The position numbers and the translations under genes were made by a program. A stretch of 62,688 nucleotides of DNA from a virus, in IMG/VR virus record IMGVR_UViG_3300043783_000058, positions 1-62,688 of that record; one strand, 5' to 3'. Below the pieces are notes generated by a model, which did no database searches, had not been told where the DNA came from, and saw only the letters and a program-made list of their open reading frames with translations. Every line of letters starts with the position of its first letter. Positions within the stretch are counted from its first letter, which is position 1. Of the stretch, positions 32,295-38,394 are shown one piece after another.

Positions 32295-32756
32295 CCATGT
32301 AATCGTGTGCACGGGCTGAGGGCATAAGCCCCGGATTGTGTATCTGTCCGGTTAGGATATATCTGCGCGTGTTTACGTGGACACTCCACGTCAAGCCGCA
32401 GACTTACGTTTAAGCCCGCATAGCGGACTAGAGACTAAGCGGCCGGGACGTTACGAGGGAATTACACCTCACCCGTTAGCCTACTCGGCGCGGAATAAAG
32501 CCCGCAGTTGTCCCTATAGCGCGCACGACATCAGTCTTGTGACCTACCGAGCGCACACCATAGGCTGCTAGGTGTTACCGCACCCGCGTTGCCTCGCACT
32601 GGCCGGGTACCTTGGGAGCGTACGTGCGGTGACAGTGCAACCATAGGGATTCTGGATTGCATTATGACCAGACCCCCCATGGTAGGGTGGACCGAGGGGG
32701 AGGGGGCTCGGCGGGCGGCTTACCCCAAGCCCGCATGGTTGTGCTATCCCTGGACC

Positions 32757-32772
32757 TATACATACGTAATGG
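32757..32772 (+). promoter_or_regulatory. Start-codon box, copy 1
   Basis: TATACATACGTAATGG, identical to 32815-32830 and one base different from 34372-34387. TATACA would serve as a -10 box with its centre about 10 bases before the A of ATG, fitting initiation at the start codon itself (leaderless mRNA). It precedes a possible 22-codon peptide. Confidence 0.5.
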
Positions 32773-32837
32773 TGGCGGGAGAAATTCGCTCTGGGTATCG
32801 GCGCGAAGCCGTGGTATACATACGTAATGGACGCTGA
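32769..32837 (+). CDS. Possible 22-residue leader peptide
   Basis: The ATG at the end of box 1 opens a 22-codon frame ending inside the next gene (11-base overlap with 32827-33054), and box 2 lies within it. No ribosome site. It may be a coupled leader or only chance; reported because both repeats end on an ATG that opens a frame. Confidence 0.25.
   Translation: MVAGEIRSGYRREAVVYIRNGR
32815..32830 (+). promoter_or_regulatory. Start-codon box, copy 2
   Basis: TATACATACGTAATGG; the ATG at 32827 is the start of the first rightward gene, which has no Shine-Dalgarno sequence. See copies at 32757 and 34372. Confidence 0.55.
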
Positions 32838-33054
32838 AGCCTATCGTGAGTTCGTGCGTGGTATGCCTAGGCCCGCTCCGCCCGCATGTGCGTATAGAGG
32901 CTGCACCGAAAATAAACTCAAGCACTCGCCCCTATTCTGCGCACTACACGAGATGGCTTGGATCGCGCACAAGGGAGCACCTAGTCACCAACTTGACAGC
33001 GTCGAGATCGGCGCCGCGGTTTTATGGGCGAAGAACTACCACATACAGACATAA
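32827..33054 (+). CDS. First rightward gene: small zinc-finger-like protein
   Basis: 75 residues. The start codon is the ATG of box 2; no ribosome site precedes it. ACAYRGCTE, then FCALHEMAWIAHKGAPS, matches the pattern of the protein at 28752-28994, so the two are paralogues with a possible C/C/C/H zinc site. Its position beside the dyad region, opposite the leftward arm, suggests early expression. Function unknown. Confidence 0.7.
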   Translation: MDAEAYREFVRGMPRPAPPACAYRGCTENKLKHSPLFCALHEMAWIAHKGAPSHQLDSVEIGAAVLWAKNYHIQT

Positions 33055-33335
33055 AGCACCGCCGTCTGAGTTCCCTCACGCCGGACGAGAAGGCCGACGT
33101 GCAGGCTCTCCTGTCGCTGATCAATGCGCGTGCCCAGGACCTCGAAGAAGACGGCACGAACCACGTGACGCTGAACGTGGCCAAACCACCGTACGCCGCT
33201 AATGTACTACGCGTGCCCATGACCGCCACGGTCAACGAGCTCGTGGGGTGGGCGCTCCTGCTGGCCAGGCCGCCGAACGTGCCTCCGGCCCCGCCGGCGG
33301 CGCCCACGAATCCGGTGGTCGCATCGGACGTGTGA
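33024..33335 (+). CDS. Small hypothetical protein
   Basis: 103 residues from an ATG 31 bases inside the preceding gene, without a clear ribosome site; translation may be coupled. Helical N-terminal part (LTPDEKADVQALLSLI) and a Pro/Ala-rich C-terminus. Followed 16 bases later by an intrinsic terminator. Unrecognised. Confidence 0.65.
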   Translation: MGEELPHTDIKHRRLSSLTPDEKADVQALLSLINARAQDLEEDGTNHVTLNVAKPPYAANVLRVPMTATVNELVGWALLLARPPNVPPAPPAAPTNPVVASDV

Positions 33336-33350
33336 TCGGAAAGAGCCTAA

Positions 33351-33383
33351 CGCCCCGGGGACTTACACCCGGGGCTTTTCTTT
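33351..33383 (+). terminator. Intrinsic terminator
   Basis: GCCCCGGGG (33352-33360), 7-base loop, CCCGGGGC (33368-33375), then TTTTCTTT. It ends the first short rightward unit (32827-33335). Confidence 0.9.
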
Positions 33384-33429
33384 GGTAGTCTCGCGAATGC
33401 ACCCCAACCTCTTTTCGGAGACTATGACC

Positions 33430-33912
33430 ATGAAATCACTGAAGGCTCTCGCGGCTGCTGTTGTCGCGGCTCTTTGCATCGGCACGGCGAGTGCCCAGTA
33501 CGCGACGATCCCGCCGAACGCGATTGGGCCGTTGGCGCCATACAGCGTCGTGTGCAACGCCACCGCTTCGCTCGGATACCCCGGCGTGGGCGCAGCGAAC
33601 TGCTCGTTCGTTGCTGACCAGACCAGCCCCCAGTGGGTGGCGTCAGGTGCCGGCACCGGCGAGTGCGCGACTGCCCCTGCCAACATCAAGGGCGGATCGC
33701 ACAGCGGATCGTTCACGTGCGCGGGCACCGCGGGCGCCAGCACGCTACCGATTACGCTGCCGACTGCCCCGAACGGGTGGGCGTGTGTCGGATCGGACGT
33801 GACTCAGGGTACGGCTGTAACCACTTCGGTTACGAGCACGACCGGCGCGACGCTGAAGTTCACCTCGGTGGCCAACACCGACGTGATCCAGTTCGCCTGC
33901 TTCGGCTACTAG
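33430..33912 (+). CDS. Secreted protein with signal peptide, paralogue of 58037-58483
   Basis: 160 residues from the second of two close ATGs (GGAG 9 bases upstream); the first, at 33424, is too close. A classical signal peptide (MKSLKALAAAVVAALCIGTASAQ) ends in ASA. The mature part is Ala/Thr/Gly-rich, beta-type, with four or more Cys. Its last ~60 residues (APNGWACVGSD..., ending VIQFACFGY) resemble the end of the protein at 58037-58483. The upstream bases of the two genes also look related. Exported to the periplasm or beyond; role unknown. Confidence 0.8.
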   Translation: MKSLKALAAAVVAALCIGTASAQYATIPPNAIGPLAPYSVVCNATASLGYPGVGAANCSFVADQTSPQWVASGAGTGECATAPANIKGGSHSGSFTCAGTAGASTLPITLPTAPNGWACVGSDVTQGTAVTTSVTSTTGATLKFTSVANTDVIQFACFGY

Positions 33913-33919
33913 ACGATTT

Positions 33920-33995
33920 CGCGGTATAGCTCAGCGGCCAGAGTGCCCGGCTCATAACCGGGAAGTCGAAGGTTCGAGTCCTTCTACCGCTACCA
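33920..33995 (+). tRNA. tRNA with CAU anticodon (Met/Ile2-type), CCA encoded
   Basis: A 76-base cloverleaf: acceptor 33920-33926 with 33985-33991, D arm 33929-33944, anticodon stem CCCGG/CCGGG with loop CTCATAA (anticodon CAT at 33953-33955), T arm GAAGG-TTCGAGT-CCTTC, discriminator A and CCA at 33993-33995. All stems pair except the first acceptor pair, C1 opposite U72. It lacks the three consecutive G-C pairs of initiator tRNAs in the anticodon stem, so elongator Met or lysidine-modified Ile is more likely. Confidence 0.92.
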
Positions 33996-34008
33996 CGATT
34001 GCCCTCTC

Positions 34009-34046
34009 GGAGTGATACTCCAACCACCGGCCTAATCACCCGGTGG
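34009..34046 (+). promoter_or_regulatory. Tandem hairpins in the leader of 34056-34364
   Basis: GGAGTGATACTCC (34009-34021) is a perfect 5-bp stem-loop, and CCACCGG (34024-34030) pairs with CCGGTGG (34040-34046). The second stem touches the ribosome site (GGGAGG) of the next gene, so it may limit translation or mark 3'-end processing of the tRNA transcript. There is no U-tract, so it is not a terminator. Confidence 0.4.
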
Positions 34047-34055
34047 GAGGGGGCG

Positions 34056-34364
34056 ATGAATATCGACGGATGGTGCTGGGCGTGCAGCGTCCCGAAAGAG
34101 ATCTGGCTCAAGCTGGCTCTCCTGAACGTGACGGTCTCGTATAACGTGCAGGACCGCGCGGTCGTCCTGCTCCATCCTGCCCTCCTGGCTGCCGATAAGG
34201 CCCGCCAGGCCGTGAACCACCACCGGGTGGTGCTACGGCACGACGCCATCAAGCACACCTGGTATGTGAACCCCCACAAGACGACGCTCCCGCAGTGGGA
34301 GTCGATCTGCTCGGAGATCGCTGAGGTCGTGCACGCGTATCATTGGGCTGGCGGAAATCCATGA
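34056..34364 (+). CDS. Small protein, member of a local paralogue family
   Basis: 102 residues from an ATG with GGAGG 6-8 bases upstream. SVPKEIWLKLALL near the start and LPQWESICSEIAEVV near the end recur in altered form in the C-terminal half of 34384-35358 (SVPEDIALRLALL, YGWEDTAGALADII). The ending also recurs in 36162-36458 (LSKWEQVCGELLEL). This suggests repeated duplication of one ~80-residue domain. Function unknown. Confidence 0.75.
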   Translation: MNIDGWCWACSVPKEIWLKLALLNVTVSYNVQDRAVVLLHPALLAADKARQAVNHHRVVLRHDAIKHTWYVNPHKTTLPQWESICSEIAEVVHAYHWAGGNP

Positions 34365-34371
34365 ACTGCGA

Positions 34372-34387
34372 TATACGTACGTAATGG
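34372..34387 (+). promoter_or_regulatory. Start-codon box, copy 3
   Basis: TATACGTACGTAATGG, differing from the boxes at 32757 and 32815 by one base. Its ATG (34384) starts the 324-residue protein, which has no Shine-Dalgarno sequence. TACGTACGTA within it is palindromic, so an operator is an alternative to a leaderless promoter. Confidence 0.5.
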
Positions 34388-35358
34388 ACTTCTCGAAGCT
34401 ACAGCAGCAGATCACCGACTTCGTGCGTCTTCGCGACCAGAAGACCATCGACGCTGAGATCAAGCGTGTGATCACGATGGGCGGCGGCGTGCCTGGGCTC
34501 GCGAACGCGATCAACAACGCCCAGCAGCAGAACCTGAACCACCAGGCGATGCAGAACATGATGCAGTCGCAGCAAAATATGGGCGGCGCGATGCCGATGT
34601 TCCCGCCGCCTGGGCAGCCGATGGGCCAGGGCATCGCTTCTGCCGGGTACCAGCTGGACGACGATCACGTCACCCGCGGCATCCTCAACGGCTTCGAGCT
34701 GAAGGACAAAGCGACCTACGAGTTCGCCGCTACGACAGCGCAGCTCCTGGGCGCCCGAATCAGGGCGAGCTGGTCTCCAAACCGCAGCCCGCGCTGCACG
34801 CCGCGCGCGGGGATCGTGTGGCAGCTGTTCAATCACAACTGGATGGTCGACGTGCAATGGGTGGGCGATGCGACCGGCGGCTCAGAGGAGCAGTGGACGG
34901 CGCGCTTCGCCGAGCTCGCGGATCTGATCAGCAAGGCGCGCGAGGACGGCGACAAGCAGTACGGCGACGAGCCGGAGCGGCCCGCGGCGCCTGCTGCAGC
35001 GCTCGCGGTGCAGGCAATGCTTCTTCGCAGTCCGGGTTCGCGCAGGGTGGCGGCAATATCAGTGCCGGAGGACATAGCCTTACGATTGGCGCTGCTGGGA
35101 GTCCACTGGGAGTGGGGCAATGACATCGACAACCAGCGCGGCGGCTTTCGGTTCTCCGCTGGGGGCCAGCACATCATGACTTCGCCCGCATCGACGATTG
35201 ACAAGTACGGCTGGGAGGACACTGCCGGTGCGCTCGCAGACATCATTGCACGCGCCCGAGGCGTGCCGATTGGGTGGATGAAAACAACACAAGCAACGAT
35301 GCCGCGCGTGGATGCAGCCGCAGTCATCGAGGAGGACGCATTCCGTGGGACGAAGTGA
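34384..35358 (+). CDS. Two-domain protein containing the local paralogue domain
   Basis: 324 residues from the ATG of box 3. The N-terminal ~90 residues are Gln/Met/Gly/Pro-rich. Two units follow, each ending in a W-x(n)-E-L-x-D-L/I-I helix (EEQWTARFAELADLI near 185; YGWEDTAGALADII near 285). The second unit starts SVPEDIALRLALLG, as in 34056-34364. Between them (about 35000-35060) codon use is less typical and another frame is open, so a frameshift or fusion of two genes is possible. Function unknown. Confidence 0.7.
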   Translation: MDFSKLQQQITDFVRLRDQKTIDAEIKRVITMGGGVPGLANAINNAQQQNLNHQAMQNMMQSQQNMGGAMPMFPPPGQPMGQGIASAGYQLDDDHVTRGILNGFELKDKATYEFAATTAQLLGARIRASWSPNRSPRCTPRAGIVWQLFNHNWMVDVQWVGDATGGSEEQWTARFAELADLISKAREDGDKQYGDEPERPAAPAAALAVQAMLLRSPGSRRVAAISVPEDIALRLALLGVHWEWGNDIDNQRGGFRFSAGGQHIMTSPASTIDKYGWEDTAGALADIIARARGVPIGWMKTTQATMPRVDAAAVIEEDAFRGTK

Positions 35359-35701
35359 ACTTGCGAAGATGGTGAGCGCCGGAGATCTCGGCGGCACCGC
35401 AGAAGCTCTGACGAACCCGGGCTACCGAGAGGTGCTGGGACAGGGCGACGTGGCCCGCGGCACGGAAGACCCCGTGCTGGGCGAAGACATACGCGCTCTC
35501 CTGATCATGGCGCAATGCGTAGCCCGCTGGATGGGCACGTACTGGGACGTGCGTCGGCTGTCTGGCATCGACCAGCCGCGCGACTGGGTCCCGCCGCGCC
35601 CGGGCATCAAGTGGCGAGCCCTGACCGGCATCGCCGCGAACGCGACGTTCGAGGAGTGGCGGGAGGGGCTGAACAGTTTCGTTGGAGGTCTCGGGAAATG
35701 A
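35345..35701 (+). CDS. Hypothetical protein
   Basis: 118 residues from a GTG with GGAGG 9 bases upstream, overlapping the preceding gene by 14 bases. It ends FEEWREGLNSFVGGLGK, a helix like the endings of its neighbours, so it may be a diverged member of the same paralogue family. Unrecognised otherwise. Confidence 0.7.
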   Translation: MGRSELAKMVSAGDLGGTAEALTNPGYREVLGQGDVARGTEDPVLGEDIRALLIMAQCVARWMGTYWDVRRLSGIDQPRDWVPPRPGIKWRALTGIAANATFEEWREGLNSFVGGLGK

Positions 35702-35901
35702 CTCGGACCTCGGTGGGCACACGCGTCCGCGTGAACTTCTACTTCGACACGGCGATGTTTGACGGCCTGCGTCGCCTGGCGGGGTTGCAGAACACCACCT
35801 ACTCGGAGTTGATCCGCGTGGCTGTGCGCGAGTACCTCATCCGACAGACAGAGGCGGCGATCAGGGCCGACAAAGCCATCAAGGAGATTGGACGTGAATG
35901 A
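35698..35901 (+). CDS. Ribbon-helix-helix DNA-binding protein
   Basis: 67 residues starting at an ATG that overlaps the previous stop (ATGA), GGAGG 9 bases upstream. A short basic strand (TRVRVNFYFD) followed by two helices (MFDGLRRLAGLQNTTYSELIRVAVREYL) is the CopG/Arc ribbon-helix-helix plan. It probably dimerises and represses or activates a phage promoter. It is the only recognisable transcription-factor fold in the genome and so a candidate ligand of the iterons at 32068-32294, which is inference. Confidence 0.75.
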   Translation: MTRTSVGTRVRVNFYFDTAMFDGLRRLAGLQNTTYSELIRVAVREYLIRQTEAAIRADKAIKEIGRE

Positions 35902-36181
35902 ACCAGACGACGGCACCGTCATCAAGATCTACACCACCGACCAGCCACGGATACTCGGCTTGTTCCACTTCGCCCGTTCGTATGCTGGAACAGCCGGAGC
36001 TGACACACGCGCTGGCTACGCTGGAGTCATTGGCCAAGTGGGGCCGTGCAAGTGTGGCAATCCGACACACACGTTTCCGAGGTACTATTCTGTGACGCCG
36101 TGCGTGTACGTTCGGCTGATGGGATATATGCTGACTTGCCGAATCCCAGGATGGCTCTGCGATGCGCTACTCGGCGCCTAG
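35894..36181 (+). CDS. Hypothetical Cys-containing protein (frame uncertain)
   Basis: 95 residues from a GTG with AGGAGA 6 bases upstream. Beta-like start (TVIKIYTTDQ), Cys-rich end (PCKCGN, LTCRIPGWLC). A frame shifted by one base (ATG at 35898 or 35981 to 36095) is also open and its end looks protein-like, so a frameshift around 35980 cannot be excluded. Unrecognised. Confidence 0.5.
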   Translation: MNEPDDGTVIKIYTTDQPRILGLFHFARSYAGTAGADTRAGYAGVIGQVGPCKCGNPTHTFPRYYSVTPCVYVRLMGYMLTCRIPGWLCDALLGA

Positions 36182-36458
36182 AATGAGCCCGGTGTTCGGG
36201 GTCGACATGGGTGAGATGCCCAAGGGACCAACTACGGTCATACGCGCCGCGACTGACCCGGTGCGCGTGCCAGAGGACATCGAGACGGTCAAGATCATCC
36301 AGCGTTGTCTGTGCCGCGTGACGCTGGGCGAAGACTGCTACGTGGTGCAGGGTTTGACTGGAGACACACGCACGGTGCCCTACGGGGCGCTCCTCTCGAA
36401 GTGGGAGCAGGTTTGCGGTGAACTCCTAGAGCTGGCGACGCGCTCGGAGATGGTCTGA
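36162..36458 (+). CDS. Small protein, local paralogue family member
   Basis: 98 residues from an ATG overlapping the previous gene by 20 bases. VPEDIETVKIIQ and a C-terminal LLSKWEQVCGELLELA helix match the family pattern of 34056-34364. The stop overlaps the next ATG. Function unknown. Confidence 0.65.
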   Translation: MRYSAPRMSPVFGVDMGEMPKGPTTVIRAATDPVRVPEDIETVKIIQRCLCRVTLGEDCYVVQGLTGDTRTVPYGALLSKWEQVCGELLELATRSEMV

Positions 36459-36964
36459 TGAAAATTTTACTCGGGCTCGCGCTCGTGATACTCGCACACG
36501 GTGCTGGGCAGGCTCCCACCGCTCCGATGGCTCCCGGCGTCGTGCATCCTGGCGCGAAGAACGCCGACAACCAGGACGTGCCGCACCAGGGCGACGCCAT
36601 GGTCGCCGTGGCCGAAGACGACAGTGTACTGATCTTTGTTGTACGCGATAGCCAGAGGGACGAAGACGATGGCAGCAAAAGCATCATCGTCGTGATCGTG
36701 GCTGTCGACGGCGTGCCGAACCACGCCGGCGCACACCGCCTAGCCGGCCGCGCCCGCTTCAAATGTACCGAAAACGAGAACCGGACCATGGCGGGATACA
36801 TCCTTGACGACGATGGCAACATCATCGACAAGAAAGACGGCCAACCCAACTGGAAACCAACGAAGGAAGGCAGCGTAGCTGAGCTGATTGCCAACATCGT
36901 GTGCCACAAGGAGCAGCCGGCGCCGAAATATCACGAGCCGCTGCCGGAAGCCACCGAGATATGA
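36458..36964 (+). CDS. Secreted or periplasmic hypothetical protein
   Basis: 168 residues starting at an ATGA overlap. An N-terminal signal sequence (MKILLGLALVILAHGAGQA) precedes a Pro/Ala segment and an acidic alpha/beta domain with strands (SVLIFVVRD, IIVVIVAVDG). Its place just before the terminase genes is unusual for a secreted protein. Function unknown. Confidence 0.7.
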   Translation: MKILLGLALVILAHGAGQAPTAPMAPGVVHPGAKNADNQDVPHQGDAMVAVAEDDSVLIFVVRDSQRDEDDGSKSIIVVIVAVDGVPNHAGAHRLAGRARFKCTENENRTMAGYILDDDGNIIDKKDGQPNWKPTKEGSVAELIANIVCHKEQPAPKYHEPLPEATEI

Positions 36965-37542
36965 ACGATGAAGCTCTCACTGAAGCACTGGCTGCTCTTG
37001 TCCCTGCTACTCCTGTGGTTGGGAATGACATCGTGGCTGGTGCTCCGGCTGTGCCAACAGATCGAGAAAGCAGCGATGTGCGAGATGCTTTTTCAGATTT
37101 CGACAACCAACTCATTGCGGATTTAGTCGCAAACCTCAAGCCGAAGAAAGACATCCTTGCGCGATATGGACTCAACGAAGCCGATCTCGTCGCCCGCTCA
37201 CGTAATCCGGAGTGGCAGTCACGCTATCGACAGATGTCTGCGGTTTGGAACTCTGATCAGAACCTTAAGGAGCGAATTCGGACCAAAGCAGCGTATCTCC
37301 TCGAAGATTCTCTGGTGCCACTATTTCGCATCATCTCCGGGAGCGGCACTCACGCGGCCAAGCTGCAGGCGATTGACCAGCTGATGAAAATTTCAACGGT
37401 GGCACACATTCCGAAGGACGAGCCACCTGCCGGCGGCGGTAGCCGCATCACGATCAACATCGGCGGCGGGAAAGTCCCGATCACCGTCGGACATGAGGAC
37501 GCAAATGGACGAACCATCGCCCGTATCGACGCCCCAGGTTAA
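36961..37542 (+). CDS. Probable terminase small subunit
   Basis: 193 residues from an ATG overlapping the previous stop (ATGA). An acidic/Ala-rich N-terminus is followed by a helical DNA-binding-like region (LIADLVANLKPKKDILARYGL, then a helix-turn-helix-like NPEWQSRYRQM) and an oligomerisation-like helix (HAAKLQAIDQLMKIS). This is the usual arrangement of small terminase subunits in podoviruses. Two small genes separate it from the large subunit. It should recognise packaging sites and load the large subunit. Moderately sure. Confidence 0.7.
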   Translation: MNDEALTEALAALVPATPVVGNDIVAGAPAVPTDRESSDVRDAFSDFDNQLIADLVANLKPKKDILARYGLNEADLVARSRNPEWQSRYRQMSAVWNSDQNLKERIRTKAAYLLEDSLVPLFRIISGSGTHAAKLQAIDQLMKISTVAHIPKDEPPAGGGSRITINIGGGKVPITVGHEDANGRTIARIDAPG

Positions 37543-37864
37543 GGCCGAGTTCCCGAACGGGGATTGCGCCAGGGGGCGCGTGTACCAGCTCGCGAATCCG
37601 CTGAACGCGTTTCAGCAGATCGTCGTCATGGGCCTGGACACGTACACAGACACCGGCACGCTGATCCAGACGCTGCGCGGCGTGTGTGCGGACCAAGACA
37701 AGCGAATCAAGGAGCTCAACCAGGGCGAGCAGGTGTGGGCCGCTCGCGTAGGGGAGCTCCAGAACCGACTCGACAACCTGCGCGCGGTGCGCAGGAGCGA
37801 GCTGCGGCCGGAGATCGAGCAACAGCTGCTGGATCTGCCGTCGCAATATCGACAGGAAGGGTGA
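37505..37864 (+). CDS. Hypothetical helical protein between terminase genes
   Basis: 119 residues from an ATG with GAGG 6 bases upstream (another ATG 12 bases earlier). Overlaps the small terminase by 38 bases. The C-terminal half is a charged coiled-coil helix (RVGELQNRLDNLRAVRRSELR). No family recognised; a packaging or head accessory by context. Confidence 0.75.
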   Translation: MDEPSPVSTPQVKAEFPNGDCARGRVYQLANPLNAFQQIVVMGLDTYTDTGTLIQTLRGVCADQDKRIKELNQGEQVWAARVGELQNRLDNLRAVRRSELRPEIEQQLLDLPSQYRQEG

Positions 37865-37868
37865 ACCA

Positions 37869-38282
37869 ATGGCCGAGATTTCCAACCGCCTTGAGGCGGT
37901 CGTTACCAACCTGACGCGCAATCTCACGCACGTCGAAACCAACATCGCAACCGCTACCAAGGCTGTCGCGCAGTTGGACGACGCGTCGAAGGCGTCAATC
38001 GAGCAGCTCCTGACGAAGTGGGAGCATCCGCAGGCAATTTCCCAGTTCGTCACGGCCGTTGCCCAGCTGAAGGGCCTCACGGACGCGCGATCTGAGATGG
38101 AAGCCGCGGTCGCACTGCTCCAGGTGGGCGCCTCCGATGAGGAATTCCTCAGCGCTGCGCAGGCCCAGATGGAAGCCAACAAGGCGAGTGCCGCGAGCCC
38201 TCTTTCTCCCGCCGGACAGAGCCCTGTCGCTGCTCCTCTGGCTCCGGCGAATGAAGCCTCGGCTACCGCCCCGGCTGCGTGA
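37869..38282 (+). CDS. Hypothetical coiled-coil protein
   Basis: 137 residues from an ATG with AGGAAGGG upstream. Residues 1-95 are Ala/Thr/Gln-rich helices with heptad character; the last 40 are Ala/Pro/Ser low complexity. It lies directly before the terminase large subunit. Unrecognised. Confidence 0.75.
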   Translation: MAEISNRLEAVVTNLTRNLTHVETNIATATKAVAQLDDASKASIEQLLTKWEHPQAISQFVTAVAQLKGLTDARSEMEAAVALLQVGASDEEFLSAAQAQMEANKASAASPLSPAGQSPVAAPLAPANEASATAPAA

Positions 38283-38364
38283 TCGGATCGAGCGTGAGTG
38301 GCGTCAAAAACAATTAACTCGCGCAACAGAAGTGCTCATTAAGAAGCACCTTCGGTTGATGTGA
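38251..38364 (+). CDS. Possible tiny basic protein
   Basis: 37 codons from an ATG inside the end of the previous gene; no clear ribosome site. The product is a strongly basic helix (RLRDRIEREWRQKQLTRATEVLIKKH). It ends 4 bases before the terminator ahead of terminase. Reported at low confidence. Confidence 0.35.
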   Translation: MKPRLPPRLRDRIEREWRQKQLTRATEVLIKKHLRLM

Positions 38365-38368
38365 CCAA

Positions 38369-38394
38369 CCCCCGGGGAAACCCGGGGAGTTTTT
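38369..38394 (+). terminator. Terminator hairpin overlapping the terminase ribosome site
   Basis: CCCCGGG (38370-38376), a GAAA tetraloop, CCCGGGG (38381-38387), then AGTTTTT. The 3' arm plus AG (GGGGAG) is also the only Shine-Dalgarno sequence for the ATG at 38395, which directly follows the U-tract. The same 26 bases could therefore terminate transcription and hide the terminase ribosome site. Confidence 0.8.

Larger units (their letters stand above)
32045..32329. promoter_or_regulatory. Dyad-symmetric control region; candidate replication origin / divergent operator
   Basis: The ends are a 17-bp inverted repeat (GCTTATGCCCTAAGCCC at 32045-32061; inverse at 32313-32329, 16/17). Inside is a perfect 12-bp inverted repeat (AAGTCATTGATT at 32102-32113; inverse at 32240-32251). 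Further in, mirrored back-to-back pairs of an 8-bp element stand at 32133-32148 and 32202-32217. The centre (about 32181-32250) is strikingly AT-rich for this genome. The two transcription arms diverge from here and no credible gene lies in it. Iterons, an AT-rich core and dyad symmetry are known features of origins and of repressor-controlled divergent promoters; which applies is inference. Confidence 0.75.
32056..32734. repeat. Dispersed AAGCCCGC repeats in the gene-free region
   Basis: AAGCCCGC occurs at 32056, 32159, 32412, 32498 and 32727, with a variant TAGCCCGC at 32251 and an inverted AGCCCGC at 32116-32122. Spacing is irregular (about 75-250 bases). The region 31998-32826 has no convincing gene in either direction, and these repeats plus the iterons are what it visibly holds. 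Confidence 0.55.

Noticed and set aside
32377-32837. Genes in the gene-free zone (frames at 32377-32571 and 32589-32837)
   Set aside because: No ribosome sites, unusual composition and no protein-like pattern; only the last 22 codons of the second frame are listed as a weak leader peptide.
35698-35901. Lysogeny repressor or integrase as evidence of a temperate lifestyle
   Set aside because: The RHH protein is generic and no integrase, excisionase or attachment-like site was found.
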